This document shows, piece after piece, positions 27,368 to 36,466 of a stretch of 64,000 bases of DNA; position 1 is the stretch's first letter, and each line of letters begins with the position of its first letter. The DNA is from a bacterium (GTDB taxonomy: Bacteria; Pseudomonadota; Alphaproteobacteria; Caulobacterales; Hyphomonadaceae). Made by a program: the position numbers and the translations under genes. The stretch lies in assembly GCA_016125045.1 (NCBI GenBank), contig WGML01000010.1:1-64000 (forward strand), given 5' to 3'. Under the pieces are notes generated by a model. It had not been told where the DNA came from and searched no databases. It saw only the letters and a program-made list of their open reading frames with translations.

Positions 27368-28669
27368 ATGTCGGCATGGTTCAGAATCCCGCTCTGGCAG
27401 CGGGTGATGCTGGGGCTCGCGCTTGGGTCAGCGATCGGCCTCGCCCTGCGCTACTCGATCGGAGCCGACGCCGCCAGCGAGATCGCGACGACCTGGTTCA
27501 AGCCGTTCGGCGACGCGTTCGTCAATCTGATCCGTATGCTGGTCGTGCCGCTGATCTTCACGACCCTCGTGGCCGGGGTCACCGCGATGGGGGATCCTTC
27601 GAGGCTCGGCGCGCTCGGCGGGCGGGCGATCATCACCTACATGATCACCACGTGGTTTGCGGTTGCGCTCGGTCTCCTCATCGGCTCGATCGTTCAGCCG
27701 GGCGCCGGGTTCGACGTCGGCTCCATTCCCGCATCGGAGCTCGAAACCGCGCGCGAACGTCTTGGAGCCAACGACGCAAACCAGGGGCTGATCGACCGAC
27801 TCGTGGCGATCATTCCAACCAATCCCGTCGCCGCGATGGCGAATGGTGACGTTCTGCAGATCATATTCTTCGCCATTCTTGTGGGGCTTGGCTGCCTCCT
27901 CGCCCGCGACGCAGGAAGGCCGCTCGCCCAAACCGTGGAGAGCGGCGCCGATGTGATGATGCGGATCACCCACATCGTCATGGAAGCAGCGCCGATCGGC
28001 GTTCTTGCGCTCATGACCTGGGTGATGGCCACGCAGGGATTGGGCGTATTCGTCATTCTCGGAAAGATGGTGCTGGCGCTCTACGTTGCGTGCCTGCTCC
28101 ACATCCTCATCACCTACGGCTTCCTGATCAAGGTGGTGGCTCGCCTGCCCTTCGTGCGGTTCATACGCGGCATTCTGGATGCGCAAGCCGTCGCGTTCTC
28201 GACCTCTTCCTCGAACGCGACCTTGCCTGTCACGATGGCCTGCGTGCGCGACAATCTCGGGGTGAGCCGAACCGTCTCGTCCTCCGTTCTGCCGCTCGGC
28301 GCCACCATCAACATGGACGGAACCGCGCTGTACCAAGGCCTGATCGCCCTGTTCGCGGCGCAGGCCTTCGGAATCGAGATGACGCCCGCGATGTACGGGC
28401 TGGTGATGCTCACCGCCACGCTTGTCTCGATCGGCACCGCCGGAATCCCGTCGGTCAGCCTGTTCCTGGCGGCGACGACGCTCAGCGTGATCGGCGCGAC
28501 GCCGGAACAGACCGTCATCGTGATCGCCGTGCTGTTTCCGTTTGATCGCCTGCTCGACATGATGCGGACCGTGACGAACATCACGGGCGACGCGGCGGTC
28601 GCCGTCGTCGTCGCAAAATGGGAGGGAGAAATCGACGAGGACGTTTTCCGAGCCCCCGCGACCACCTGA
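27368..28669 (+). CDS. DAACS family dicarboxylate/amino acid:cation symporter
   Basis: This 433-residue inner-membrane transporter has the re-entrant serine-rich loop FSTSSSNATLPVTM and the helix motif ATINMDGTALYQG, both diagnostic for the glutamate/C4-dicarboxylate symporter (DctA/GltP) family. Eight helices and two hairpins are expected. ATG 27368 follows AGGAGG at a good distance, so the long upstream extension in this frame is not used. It imports C4-dicarboxylates or glutamate/aspartate with Na+ or H+; which one is unclear. Confidence 0.93.
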   Translation: MSAWFRIPLWQRVMLGLALGSAIGLALRYSIGADAASEIATTWFKPFGDAFVNLIRMLVVPLIFTTLVAGVTAMGDPSRLGALGGRAIITYMITTWFAVALGLLIGSIVQPGAGFDVGSIPASELETARERLGANDANQGLIDRLVAIIPTNPVAAMANGDVLQIIFFAILVGLGCLLARDAGRPLAQTVESGADVMMRITHIVMEAAPIGVLALMTWVMATQGLGVFVILGKMVLALYVACLLHILITYGFLIKVVARLPFVRFIRGILDAQAVAFSTSSSNATLPVTMACVRDNLGVSRTVSSSVLPLGATINMDGTALYQGLIALFAAQAFGIEMTPAMYGLVMLTATLVSIGTAGIPSVSLFLAATTLSVIGATPEQTVIVIAVLFPFDRLLDMMRTVTNITGDAAVAVVVAKWEGEIDEDVFRAPATT

Positions 28670-28766
28670 CCGAACCATCGGCGACGGCGAGGGATGACGG
28701 GCCCGCGCAAAGGCGGAGGGCGCCGCCCCGACCTGACGTCGCATCAAGCTTGAGGTGGACGATGAC

Positions 28767-29627
28767 CTAGTGCTGGATATTCCGCCAGATCCGCCGGTAG
28801 GAGGCATAGGTCAACCCGGCCATGATCAGCAGATACCCGATCACCGAGAACCCCATCATCCGGCGGGTTTCGGCCTTTGGCTCACCCGCCCAGGCGAGGA
28901 AGGTCGCGACGTCCGCGGACATCTGCTCGACGGTGGACGCGGTTCCATCATCAAACACCACCAGCCCTTCCCTCAGCGGCGGGGCCATGGCGAGGAAGCC
29001 GCCCGCAGGCGCCTCGCGGGGGTCGCCCGCCCACTGCGGCTTGGTGTCGCCCGGGAAGAAAGGGTTGTAGTACAGGCCGGGCGAGACCGTCAGGCCTGCC
29101 GGCGGACTCACATAACCCGTCAACAAGGAATAGATATAGCTCGCGCCGCCGTGGCGGGCTTTCGTGATCACGGACAGATCTGGCGGCAGAGCGCCGCCAT
29201 TGCTTCCGCGCGCCGCCGCCTCGTTCGCATAGGGGCTGGGGAAAGCCGTGACCGTCGTCGCTGCAACCTGGATCGGGTCGCCGGTTTCCTCATCGAAGGC
29301 GGCGACCATGTATTCCGAGGCGATCTGCTTGACCTTCGGATTGCTGTTCTCGTCGGGATAGGCCTCGTCGAAGAAGGGTGCACCTTTTTGTCCGAGGTTC
29401 CGGAACGACAGGAGCTTCATCCCGTGGCAGCTCGCGCAAACCTCCCGATACACCTTGTAGCCGCGCTGAAGGGCGTTCTGGTCGAAAGTGCCGAACGGCC
29501 CTTCAAACTCCCAGCCTTCGTGCGGCCCGTGGGGGTGCAGCACCTTCCCCTCCGCGCTCGCGGGCTGCGCGATGGCGATGAAACTGGCGGCTGCAACGCA
29601 CGCAGTGAGTGCCGAAACAAGGCGCAT
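28767..29627 (-). CDS. petC: Cytochrome c1 of the bc1 complex
   Basis: This 286-residue protein has a signal peptide ending near QPASA, the haem site CASCHGMK, YYNPFFPG and a C-terminal membrane anchor (IGYLLIMAGLTYASYRRIW). ATG 29627 sits eight bases after GAGGA; a GTG at 29642 overlaps the petB stop and is an alternative. It accepts electrons from the Rieske protein and passes them to soluble or anchored cytochrome c. It is the last gene of petABC. Confidence 0.95.
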   Translation of the reverse strand: MRLVSALTACVAAASFIAIAQPASAEGKVLHPHGPHEGWEFEGPFGTFDQNALQRGYKVYREVCASCHGMKLLSFRNLGQKGAPFFDEAYPDENSNPKVKQIASEYMVAAFDEETGDPIQVAATTVTAFPSPYANEAAARGSNGGALPPDLSVITKARHGGASYIYSLLTGYVSPPAGLTVSPGLYYNPFFPGDTKPQWAGDPREAPAGGFLAMAPPLREGLVVFDDGTASTVEQMSADVATFLAWAGEPKAETRRMMGFSVIGYLLIMAGLTYASYRRIWRNIQH

Positions 29628-29638
29628 GTTGGTGTTCC

Positions 29639-31120
29639 TCACTCGGCCGGTTTCAGGGAGCCGGTCGTCTGGGGACCGGGCGAGGTTGCGGCGACTGCGG
29701 CGGCGGTTGTCTTCTTCTTGCCGTGAACGCTGTCAGCGATCGACGCCGGGCGCGCCTTGGGTTTCTCGATCACACCCAGCAGCGGCAGCAGGATGAAGAA
29801 GAACGCGAAATAGTAAGCGCCGGCGATCTGGGCGACCCACAGCCACTTGAACCCGGACGCCGAGACCTCGAGCGCGCCGGCGGCTGACGAAGGCAGGGTC
29901 GCGAGGAAGGAATTCGCCTCCGCGAACTCCGTGAACGTCCGCACCGCCGCGCCCCCATTGGCGTCGGTGTAGGACATGGCGAGCTTGTCCGCCCCGAACT
30001 TGAACACGAGGTCGTCCGGGTTGTTCGCTCCAGCAAATCCCAGCACCACACAGGCGATGACAAATCCGAGGAAGCACTGCTGGGCCAGCGGACGGTACCG
30101 CATCGACCGCACTTTGGAGGTATCGAGCCAGGGCAGCGCGAACAACACGAGGATAGAGCCGAACATGGCGATCACGCCGAGCAATTTCGCCTCGATCGGG
30201 CCGATGTCGAACGTGACCGCGCGGAGGATCGCGTAGAACGGCAGCAGGTACCATTCAGGCACGATATGGGTCGGCGTCTGCAGCGGATTGGCCTCGATGT
30301 AATTGTCCGCATGGCCGAGCACGTTCGGGAAGTAGAACACGAACACCGCGAACATGATCAGGAAGAGGATGATCGCGAAGCCATCCTTCACCGTGTAGTA
30401 GGGCGTGAAAGGGACCGTGTCCGCTTTCACGTTCTTGACGCTGACGCCGGTGGGATTGTTGTTTCCCGTGACGTGCAGCGCCCAGATGTGAAGGATCACA
30501 ACGCCCGCGATCACGAACGGCAGCAAATAGTGCAACGAGAAGAACCGGTTGAGCGTCGCATCGCCGATCGCCGGACCGCCCTGCAGATAGGTCTTGATGC
30601 CCTCCCCCACGAGCGGAATGGCCCCGAGCAAATTCGTGATGACGCTCGCCCCGTGATAGGACATCTGCCCCCAGGGAAGCACATACCCCATGAAGGCGGT
30701 CGCCATCATGAGGAAGTAGATGACCATGCCGAGAATCCAGAGAAGCTCCCTCGGCTCCTTGTACGAGCCGTAATAAAGGCCTCGGAACATGTGGAGATAA
30801 ACAGCGAGGAAGAACATCGACGCGCCGTTGGAGTGGATGTAGCGGATCAGCCAGCCATACTCGACGTCACGCATGATCCGCTCGACACTCGCGAAAGCGG
30901 CGTCCGTCGACGCGACATAGTGCATCGCCAGCACAACACCGGTCACGATCTGGATGACCAGGCACACGGCCAGGATGCCGCCGAACGTGTACCAGTAGTT
31001 CAGGTTTTTCGGCGTCGGAAAATCGACGAAGCTGTCGTGCGCAAGCCGCACGATCGGCATGCGGGCGTCGAGCCATTTCGTGAAGCCGGTCTTCGGCTCA
31101 TAAGTGGATTGTCCGCTCAC
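29639..31120 (-). CDS. petB: Cytochrome b of the bc1 complex, with an insertion in the last loop
   Basis: This 493-residue protein is the quinol-oxidising core subunit. It has eight membrane helices, haem-ligand histidines in helices B and D ([20 protein letters not shown] and [13 protein letters not shown]) and the Qo motif [15 protein letters not shown]. It is longer than the usual 400-440 residues. Extra sequence of about 50 residues lies between helices G and H (about bases 29,850-30,015; it includes [17 protein letters not shown]). A positive-charged tail ends the protein. It lies 9 bases after petA and is followed by petC. Confidence 0.95.
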   Translation of the reverse strand: MSGQSTYEPKTGFTKWLDARMPIVRLAHDSFVDFPTPKNLNYWYTFGGILAVCLVIQIVTGVVLAMHYVASTDAAFASVERIMRDVEYGWLIRYIHSNGASMFFLAVYLHMFRGLYYGSYKEPRELLWILGMVIYFLMMATAFMGYVLPWGQMSYHGASVITNLLGAIPLVGEGIKTYLQGGPAIGDATLNRFFSLHYLLPFVIAGVVILHIWALHVTGNNNPTGVSVKNVKADTVPFTPYYTVKDGFAIILFLIMFAVFVFYFPNVLGHADNYIEANPLQTPTHIVPEWYLLPFYAILRAVTFDIGPIEAKLLGVIAMFGSILVLFALPWLDTSKVRSMRYRPLAQQCFLGFVIACVVLGFAGANNPDDLVFKFGADKLAMSYTDANGGAAVRTFTEFAEANSFLATLPSSAAGALEVSASGFKWLWVAQIAGAYYFAFFFILLPLLGVIEKPKARPASIADSVHGKKKTTAAAVAATSPGPQTTGSLKPAE

Positions 31121-31129
31121 GCTGGTCTC

Positions 31130-31726
31130 CTAGAGCGAGATCTTGATGACGGTGTCCGAAAGGTACTCGTACTCCGGAACCGGGAGGTTCAGAGGCGCCG
31201 GTCCTTTGCGGATGCGTCCCGACGTATCGTAATAAGATCCATGGCACGGGCAGTACCAGCCGCCGAATTCCCCGACCGAACCCTGGCTCGGGCCGAGCGG
31301 AACACAGCCGAGGTGCGTGCAGCTGCCGGACGTCACCAGAATCGCCCGGTTCAGCGTCCCGTCGAGCTTCGGAACAAGCCGGTCATCGTCCGTCTGGGGA
31401 TCACGAAGGCGGGACACATCGACATTTTGCGCCGCCTGGATTTCCTCTTCCGTCCTGTGACGGATGAAAAACGGCATCCCGCCAATCAGAACCCTGATCT
31501 CACCGCCAAGCGGCACTTTCGTGATGTCCACATCCTTGCTGGAGGCCGCTCGGGTGTCGGCGGCGGGGCCCAATTGCTGGATGAACGGCCAAGCGACGGC
31601 CGCCGCGCCGCCCGCCGTCACCGCCACCGCGGCGATGTGGATGAAATCCCGCCGCGTCTCGCCCTCGGGCGCGCCGTGGCCCTGGGCCGTGTCATCCGCG
31701 TGACCAGCAGAGGCATGTTCCGACAC
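31130..31726 (-). CDS. petA: Ubiquinol-cytochrome c reductase Rieske iron-sulfur subunit
   Basis: This 198-residue protein has a Tat-like leader (GETRRDFIHIAAVAVTAGG) that stays as a membrane anchor, and the [2Fe-2S] boxes CTHLGC and CPCHGSYYD. GTG 31726 follows GGGAG at the right distance and gives a normal N-terminus (SEHASAGHADD); starts at 31774 or 31765 would add an unlikely extension. It is the first gene of petABC and diverges from trmL with 112 bases between. Confidence 0.95.
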   Translation of the reverse strand: MSEHASAGHADDTAQGHGAPEGETRRDFIHIAAVAVTAGGAAAVAWPFIQQLGPAADTRAASSKDVDITKVPLGGEIRVLIGGMPFFIRHRTEEEIQAAQNVDVSRLRDPQTDDDRLVPKLDGTLNRAILVTSGSCTHLGCVPLGPSQGSVGEFGGWYCPCHGSYYDTSGRIRKGPAPLNLPVPEYEYLSDTVIKISL

Positions 31727-31754
31727 CGGATTCTCCCATGGTGCGAGGGATCTT

Positions 31755-31797
31755 GCGCCACTCATATAAAGCATTGCCACCCGCTCGCGAGTGGCGC
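31755..31797. repeat. 9-bp inverted repeat around a TATAAA in the petA/trmL divergent region
   Basis: GCGCCACTC (31755-31763) and GAGTGGCGC (31789-31797) are perfect inverted copies 25 bases apart, with CATATAAAGC in the spacer. They lie between the starts of petA and trmL. They could be half-sites of an operator controlling either gene, or a hairpin in a leader. Confidence 0.45.
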
Positions 31798-31838
31798 GAT
31801 GTCGCAAGTCGTCCCCAGTCGATGGCGAAGGCTCTAAA

Positions 31839-32306
31839 GTGCGTTTGGCGTTCTATCAACCGGACATCCCCCAAAATCTGGGGGCAGCTATCCGACTGGC
31901 GGCTTGCTTCGCGACTCCCATCGACATTATCGATCCATGCGGTTTCCCTCTCACGGACCGGGCGCTGCGGCGTTCGGCCATGGATTATGGCGATCTCGCG
32001 GTCATCAAACGCCATGACGGATGGAACGCATTCCTGCAGACGCTCGACACCCCGGCTCACCCGCCCCGCCTCCGGTTAGTCTTGTTCACCACGCGCGGCG
32101 ATGCGTCGCTGCAGGATTTCTCGTTCCGAAAGACCGATGTTCTGGTGTTCGGTCGCGAATCGGCCGGCGTCCCGCCAGACGTTCACGCCGCGGCGGACGC
32201 CAGGGTGCAGATTCCGATCGCCGCCGAGGCCCGGTCGCTCAATCTGGCGACCGCGGCCGCCATCGCCCTGTGGGAAGCGTCCCGCCAGACCGCGCTACTC
32301 CCTTGA
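31839..32306 (+). CDS. trmL: tRNA (cytidine/uridine-34-2'-O)-methyltransferase TrmL
   Basis: This 155-residue SPOUT enzyme methylates the wobble base of tRNA-Leu. It has the small-TrmL start LAFYQPDIPQNLGAAIRLA, the SAM-knot motifs DVLVFGRESAGVP and RSLNLATAAAIALWE. GTG 31839 is chosen because it starts the first strand and AAGG lies upstream; longer frames upstream are not family-like. Its end overlaps the small lipoprotein gene on the other strand by 12 bases. Confidence 0.94.
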   Translation: MRLAFYQPDIPQNLGAAIRLAACFATPIDIIDPCGFPLTDRALRRSAMDYGDLAVIKRHDGWNAFLQTLDTPAHPPRLRLVLFTTRGDASLQDFSFRKTDVLVFGRESAGVPPDVHAAADARVQIPIAAEARSLNLATAAAIALWEASRQTALLP

Positions 32307-32609
32307 CGGCGAGGTCAGGCCGCACTGGTCGATGGCGGCGATGGAAAAATCGACGACGCTGAGCTGCACCATCGGAGACAGCGCGGCCATTGCGGCGTCC
32401 GCCTCTTCCTCAAGGCCTTGGGCGCCAAGCTTCATCGCCGCGAGAACCTGTGGGTCGAGGGAGCTTTCAGCCAGGCGCGCCATGCATTCGCAGGCTTCCC
32501 GATTGTCGCCGTCGCGCGTGCAGCGTTCGACCAGCACGGACTCCTCCGCCGGACGGCTGCACCCGAGCAGCACGACGAGGCCGGTCGAGCCGATGAGCAG
32601 TTTCAACAT
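32295..32609 (-). CDS. Small lipoprotein of unknown function
   Basis: This 104-residue protein has a leader ending in LVVLLGC, a lipobox, and three further cysteines in a short stretch (ERCTRDGDNREACEC) plus one near the end. ATG 32609 follows GGTGG. It overlaps the 3' end of trmL tail-to-tail. I do not recognise a family. Small cysteine-bearing lipoproteins of this kind are usually periplasmic. The divergent gene is hemF, and they share an FNR-like site. Confidence 0.7.
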   Translation of the reverse strand: MLKLLIGSTGLVVLLGCSRPAEESVLVERCTRDGDNREACECMARLAESSLDPQVLAAMKLGAQGLEEEADAAMAALSPMVQLSVVDFSIAAIDQCGLTSPSRE

Positions 32610-32622
32610 CTATTTCCACCCG

Positions 32623-32640
32623 GTTTGATCTTTCTCAAAC
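32623..32640. promoter_or_regulatory. FNR-like palindrome upstream of hemF
   Basis: GTTTGATCTTTCTCAAAC is an 18-base palindrome (arms GTTTGA and TCAAAC). Its core TTGAT-N4-CTCAA differs from the FNR consensus TTGAT-N4-ATCAA at one of ten positions. It lies 67 bases before hemF and 13 before the lipoprotein gene on the other strand. Confidence 0.5.
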
Positions 32641-32707
32641 TAGCCGCGCGCCGGCATGAGTGTAAATCAAAGTCGCTTCGCCAAAGGAACGACAGGACAC
32701 AGCGCTC

Positions 32708-33610
32708 ATGCCCGCACACGATTCTACCCCTGACGCGATCCTCGCCGATCGCAAAGCCCGCGCGCGCGCCTGGTTCGAAACGCTGCAGGAACGTCTGATC
32801 GCCCGGTTCGAGCAGATCGAGGATGAGGCGGGCCCGCCGCATTACTCAGGCCCTGCCGGTCGCTTCGAGCGCACGCCCTGGCGCAGGGGAGACGGCGGGG
32901 AGGACCTTGGCGGCGGCACGATGGCCGTGATGCGCGGTCGCGTGTTTGAGAAGGTCGGGGTGCACGTGTCTTGTGTGTACGGAACGTTCGCCCCTGACTT
33001 TGCAAAACAGATCCCGGGCGCGGAAGCGTCCGGCGGACGGTTCTGGGCGAGCGGTGTCTCGCTCATCGCCCACATGCATTCGCCGCGCGTACCGGCGGCG
33101 CACATGAACACACGGATGCTCGTCACCGACCAGAGCTGGTTCGGCGGCGGGGGCGACCTCACGCCCCTGCTCGACTATCAGCGCGACCAGACGTTCGAGG
33201 ACGCGGTGGACTTTCACGCGGCGATGGAGGCGGCCTGCGAGGGACACGCCGCGGTCGACTACGGGGACCTCAAGCGCCAGTGCGACGAATACTTTCACCT
33301 GCCGCATCGGGACGAGCCGCGCGGCGTTGGCGGCATTTTCTATGATCGCTTCAATAGCGGCGACTGGGAGGCGGATTTCCGGTTCACCCAGCGCGTGGGC
33401 GAGGCGTTCGAAGACATTTATCCGGCGCTTGTCCGCCGCCGGATGTGGGAAGGCTGGAGCGAGGCCGAACGTGAGGAGCAGTTGATCCGTCGCGGGCGTT
33501 ATGTGGAATACAACCTGCTGTACGACCGGGGCACGGTGTTCGGACTGAAAACCGGTGGTAATGTGCAGAGCATCCTGTCCAGCATGCCGCCTGTGGTGAA
33601 GTGGCCCTGA
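32708..33610 (+). CDS. hemF: Oxygen-dependent coproporphyrinogen-III oxidase
   Basis: This 300-residue cytosolic enzyme converts coproporphyrinogen III to protoporphyrinogen IX with O2. Marks are [35 protein letters not shown] (in parts), and [20 protein letters not shown] near the C-terminus, followed by QSILSSMPP. Length is standard. An FNR-like palindrome upstream suggests oxygen-linked control. No other haem gene is beside it. Confidence 0.96.
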   Translation: MPAHDSTPDAILADRKARARAWFETLQERLIARFEQIEDEAGPPHYSGPAGRFERTPWRRGDGGEDLGGGTMAVMRGRVFEKVGVHVSCVYGTFAPDFAKQIPGAEASGGRFWASGVSLIAHMHSPRVPAAHMNTRMLVTDQSWFGGGGDLTPLLDYQRDQTFEDAVDFHAAMEAACEGHAAVDYGDLKRQCDEYFHLPHRDEPRGVGGIFYDRFNSGDWEADFRFTQRVGEAFEDIYPALVRRRMWEGWSEAEREEQLIRRGRYVEYNLLYDRGTVFGLKTGGNVQSILSSMPPVVKWP

Positions 33611-33696
33611 ACCGAACGGGCAAGTCCTCCGGCTCCGAGTGGAACAATTCTTGAATCCTCCGGGTCACTGTACCGTTCTGGGTTCGGGAGGAGACT

Positions 33697-34926
33697 ATGG
33701 CGCGCGTCGGATTTTCGGAATGGGTCGCTGCGGGGATGGCGATCTCCGAAGGCCACCTGCTGCGCTATGGCGGCAAACACAACCGGGTCGACCGATTTGA
33801 ATCCAGGCTCTCCGCGCTCACCGGCGCCAAATACGTCCTGGCTGTCGACCATGGGACTGGCGCCCTCGTCGCCGCGCTCGCCGCGGCCGGCGTCGGCCCC
33901 GGAGATGAGGTGCTCGTTCCGGCGTACACTTGGATGTCGACGCCCGCCGCGCCGGTCGCGGTCGGGGCGGTCCCGGTTCTTGTCGAGATCGACGAGACCC
34001 TGACGATGGACCCCAAGGACCTTGAGCGGAAGATCACGCCCTACACCAAGGCGATCATACCGGTTCACATGGTCAACACGCCGGCCGACATGACCGCGAT
34101 CATGGCGATCGCGCGCAAGCACAACCTGCTCGTGATCGAGGACTCCTGTCAGGCCGTCGGAGTGACCTACAAGGGCAAATTCCTCGGCGCGATCGGCGAC
34201 GCCGGAGCGTTCAGCTTCAACAAATACAAGAACCTCAACATCGGCGAGGGCGGCGCGGTGCTCACTTCGTCCGAAAAAATCTACGCCCGGACGCGAAACT
34301 TCCACGACCTCGGGTCGTTTGTTCGCAATCACGCTGAAACCTTCAATGAACCGACCTTCATCGGATCCAACATGCGGATCACTGAGATCGAAGGCGCGAT
34401 GCTGAACGTCCAGCTGACAAAACTGATGCCGTTGATGCGACGGCTGCGCGAACGCCGCAAGGCGCTGGAACCGATCTTCAACGCCGGAGAAGGGTTCCGC
34501 ATCTCGCCGCACAATGATGTCGACAGCGCCGTTACGCTCACACTTCTGTTCGATCGGGAATCGGACGCGATTGCATTCTCAAATCAGCGCGGCGTGGCGC
34601 GGCTGCTCGACAACTCCAAACACGTCTACACGAATTGGGAGCCGCTTCTCTCGAAACGCACCTACCATCCGAAGTTCAATCCCTGGGCGTGGGCGAACCG
34701 GGAGATCAACTACTCGGACGACATGTGCCCGCGCACACTCAACATCATTTCGCGAACCTGCGTGGTCAATCTCGGGCCGCAATATCCGGTGGCGGCGATG
34801 AAGGTGCTTGCGTCAAAGATGGTCTCCGGCCGGTGGCCCTGGCAGGGCGCATCCAAGCCCGCGCGGCCTGCCGCCGAAGACAAGCGCTACGCCTCGACTA
34901 ACGCACAAAGCGCATCAACGCGCTGA
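33697..34926 (+). CDS. DegT/DnrJ/EryC1/StrS family sugar aminotransferase
   Basis: This 409-residue PLP enzyme aligns with nucleotide-sugar or inosose aminotransferases. It has VDHGTGALVAALAAAGVGPGDE, VLVPAYTWMSTPAAPVAVG, VIEDSCQAVGVTYKG and the PLP lysine in FSFNKYKNLNIGEGG. Such enzymes normally sit in clusters for amino-sugars of O-antigen, capsule or antibiotics, but no glycosyltransferase or nucleotide-sugar gene is near. The C-terminal 25 residues are loose and overlap the cca gene on the other strand by 29 bases. The substrate cannot be assigned. Confidence 0.88.
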   Translation: MARVGFSEWVAAGMAISEGHLLRYGGKHNRVDRFESRLSALTGAKYVLAVDHGTGALVAALAAAGVGPGDEVLVPAYTWMSTPAAPVAVGAVPVLVEIDETLTMDPKDLERKITPYTKAIIPVHMVNTPADMTAIMAIARKHNLLVIEDSCQAVGVTYKGKFLGAIGDAGAFSFNKYKNLNIGEGGAVLTSSEKIYARTRNFHDLGSFVRNHAETFNEPTFIGSNMRITEIEGAMLNVQLTKLMPLMRRLRERRKALEPIFNAGEGFRISPHNDVDSAVTLTLLFDRESDAIAFSNQRGVARLLDNSKHVYTNWEPLLSKRTYHPKFNPWAWANREINYSDDMCPRTLNIISRTCVVNLGPQYPVAAMKVLASKMVSGRWPWQGASKPARPAAEDKRYASTNAQSASTR

Positions 34927-36130
34927 GGGTCGAGGCCCGATCCGCGCGAAAATCACCGTCGATCCACCAGGCTTCGACCTGACGCAGGACCTCCCCGACC
35001 CTCGGGCCGGCGGGGACGCCGACGGCCAGAACATCATCCCCCGACACCGGCAGTTGGGGCGGCTTCCATTTCTGGGCGAGCGTCAGAAGCGAGACCCAGG
35101 CGCCGTCCAGCGACGGATCTCCGCTCGCCGCCCACGCCAGAACCAGACGGTCGGTGAAGGTCGCCTCACCCAGGAGAAATACCGCTCTTCGGCAAGCGGC
35201 GGGCGTCATCGTCGAGCGGATGGGGGTCGAATCCATCGACGCGGAGGCGAGCCGCCCCTTCTCCTCGTTTGACAGTCGCAACCGCGCTGAAACGGTGTCG
35301 AACACCTCCCGATCCTTTGAAAACAGGGACATGAACCGCCGAAGCGGTTGCGGCGATAGACCCGCGCGGCGTTCAAGCGCGACGAGCCGCTCCAACAATT
35401 CCAACCCGTGTGCTTCCGGCAACACCTGGTGGAGCACGCCAGCCTGCGCCATGCCGCGCAGCGCGAAGGATGGCTCGGGCGCAGCGAGCAGTTTGCGCAA
35501 CTCCATCCAGATTCGCTCCGGCGAGATCTGGTCCAGCCCCCCCCTGAGTGCGGAACACGCCGCAAGTCCGTCGGCATTGAGGACGCGCCGCCCATACCAG
35601 GCGCTGAACCGGAAGAAGCGAAGAATCCGCAGATAGTCTTCTCGGATCCGCGCCTCCGGATCGCCGATGAAGACGATCCTGCGCGAGCGCGCGTCCGTCA
35701 CGCCCGAGCCGGTGGGATCATGAATGACGCCCCGTTCATCGCAATAAAGCGCATTGAGGCGAAAATCACGCCGGTGTGCGTCCTCGCTCCAGTCCTCGGT
35801 GAACGAAACCACCGCCCTGCGACCGTCCGTCTGCACATCTCGGCGCAGCGTCGTCACTTCAAACGGGTGATGGTCGACGACGACGGTCACGGTTCCGTGC
35901 TCGATCCCCGTGGGATGCACCCGCGCGCCCGCGCCCGACATGATCTGTGTAACAACGTCCGGCGTGAGCTGCGTCGCAATGTCGATATCGCTCACCGGCT
36001 CACCCAGCAGCGTGTTGCGGACGCAGCCGCCGACAAATCGCGCCGAATCGCGCCGCTCGCCGTTCAGGACCGACAGGATGCGCCGAACTGGAGGGGCTTG
36101 CATCCAGGGGGCGTGCAGCAGCGCCGACAT
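34898..36130 (-). CDS. cca: CCA tRNA nucleotidyltransferase
   Basis: This 410-residue enzyme adds or repairs the 3' CCA of tRNAs. It has RFVGGCVRNTLLGEPVSDID with the catalytic Asp pair, RRDFRLNALY and the flexible RILRFFRFSAWYG segment of class II enzymes. ATG 36130 is preferred; an upstream in-frame start at 36247 is antisense-like. It follows the DUF6111 gene by four bases in the operon DUF1285-nudL-DUF6111-cca, a conserved alphaproteobacterial arrangement. A fused HD domain is not evident. Confidence 0.94.
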   Translation of the reverse strand: MSALLHAPWMQAPPVRRILSVLNGERRDSARFVGGCVRNTLLGEPVSDIDIATQLTPDVVTQIMSGAGARVHPTGIEHGTVTVVVDHHPFEVTTLRRDVQTDGRRAVVSFTEDWSEDAHRRDFRLNALYCDERGVIHDPTGSGVTDARSRRIVFIGDPEARIREDYLRILRFFRFSAWYGRRVLNADGLAACSALRGGLDQISPERIWMELRKLLAAPEPSFALRGMAQAGVLHQVLPEAHGLELLERLVALERRAGLSPQPLRRFMSLFSKDREVFDTVSARLRLSNEEKGRLASASMDSTPIRSTMTPAACRRAVFLLGEATFTDRLVLAWAASGDPSLDGAWVSLLTLAQKWKPPQLPVSGDDVLAVGVPAGPRVGEVLRQVEAWWIDGDFRADRASTLSALMRFVR

Positions 36131-36134
36131 CGCA

Positions 36135-36464
36135 TCACCGTCGCTCGTCCCGAGGGGCGACCGGTGGTGTGGTGGGCGTCGCAGGCGGGGCCTGCCGCGC
36201 TTCGATCTCGCTGCAGTCGACCATCCGGCCTGGGATCGTGACGCCATTCTCGTAGCGCTGCGCCTGGTAGCACTGACCGCCAGCGGAAGGAGATCGGAGC
36301 GGAGCGATGACCAGCGCCGCGATCGCTAGCGCCGCACCTATCATCACCAGCGTCGTGATGGGCCAGCGGTCGCGCACCGAAACGCCTTCTGTGAGCGACC
36401 GGTACAGAAAGAACACCGCGAAGGGCGTCAGGAACAGAGCAAGTTCAAGCAGTAGTCTCGACAC
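36135..36464 (-). CDS. DUF6111 family membrane protein
   Basis: This 109-residue protein has two membrane helices (LLLELALFLTPFAVFFLY at the start and TTLVMIGAALAIAALVIAPL) and a proline-rich tail with two cysteines (GGQCYQ, VDCSE). The family is defined in alphaproteobacteria and is found beside nudL and cca as here. It overlaps neither neighbour (2 bases after nudL, 4 before cca). Function unknown. Confidence 0.82.
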   Translation of the reverse strand: MSRLLLELALFLTPFAVFFLYRSLTEGVSVRDRWPITTLVMIGAALAIAALVIAPLRSPSAGGQCYQAQRYENGVTIPGRMVDCSEIEARQAPPATPTTPPVAPRDERR

Positions 36465-36466
36465 GA

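Noticed and set aside
26861..28669. 602-codon plus-strand frame that includes the DAACS symporter
   Set aside because: The first 169 codons lie antisense to the GST gene and resemble no protein; a good ribosome site places the start at 27368.
27428..28807. 459-codon minus-strand frame opposite the symporter gene
   Set aside because: Typical antisense shadow in GC-rich DNA: repetitive His/Arg/Asp residues, no family features, and a clear gene on the other strand.
30266..31837. 523-codon plus-strand frame opposite petB/petA
   Set aside because: Antisense shadow of well-conserved bc1 genes; residues are low-complexity and charged.
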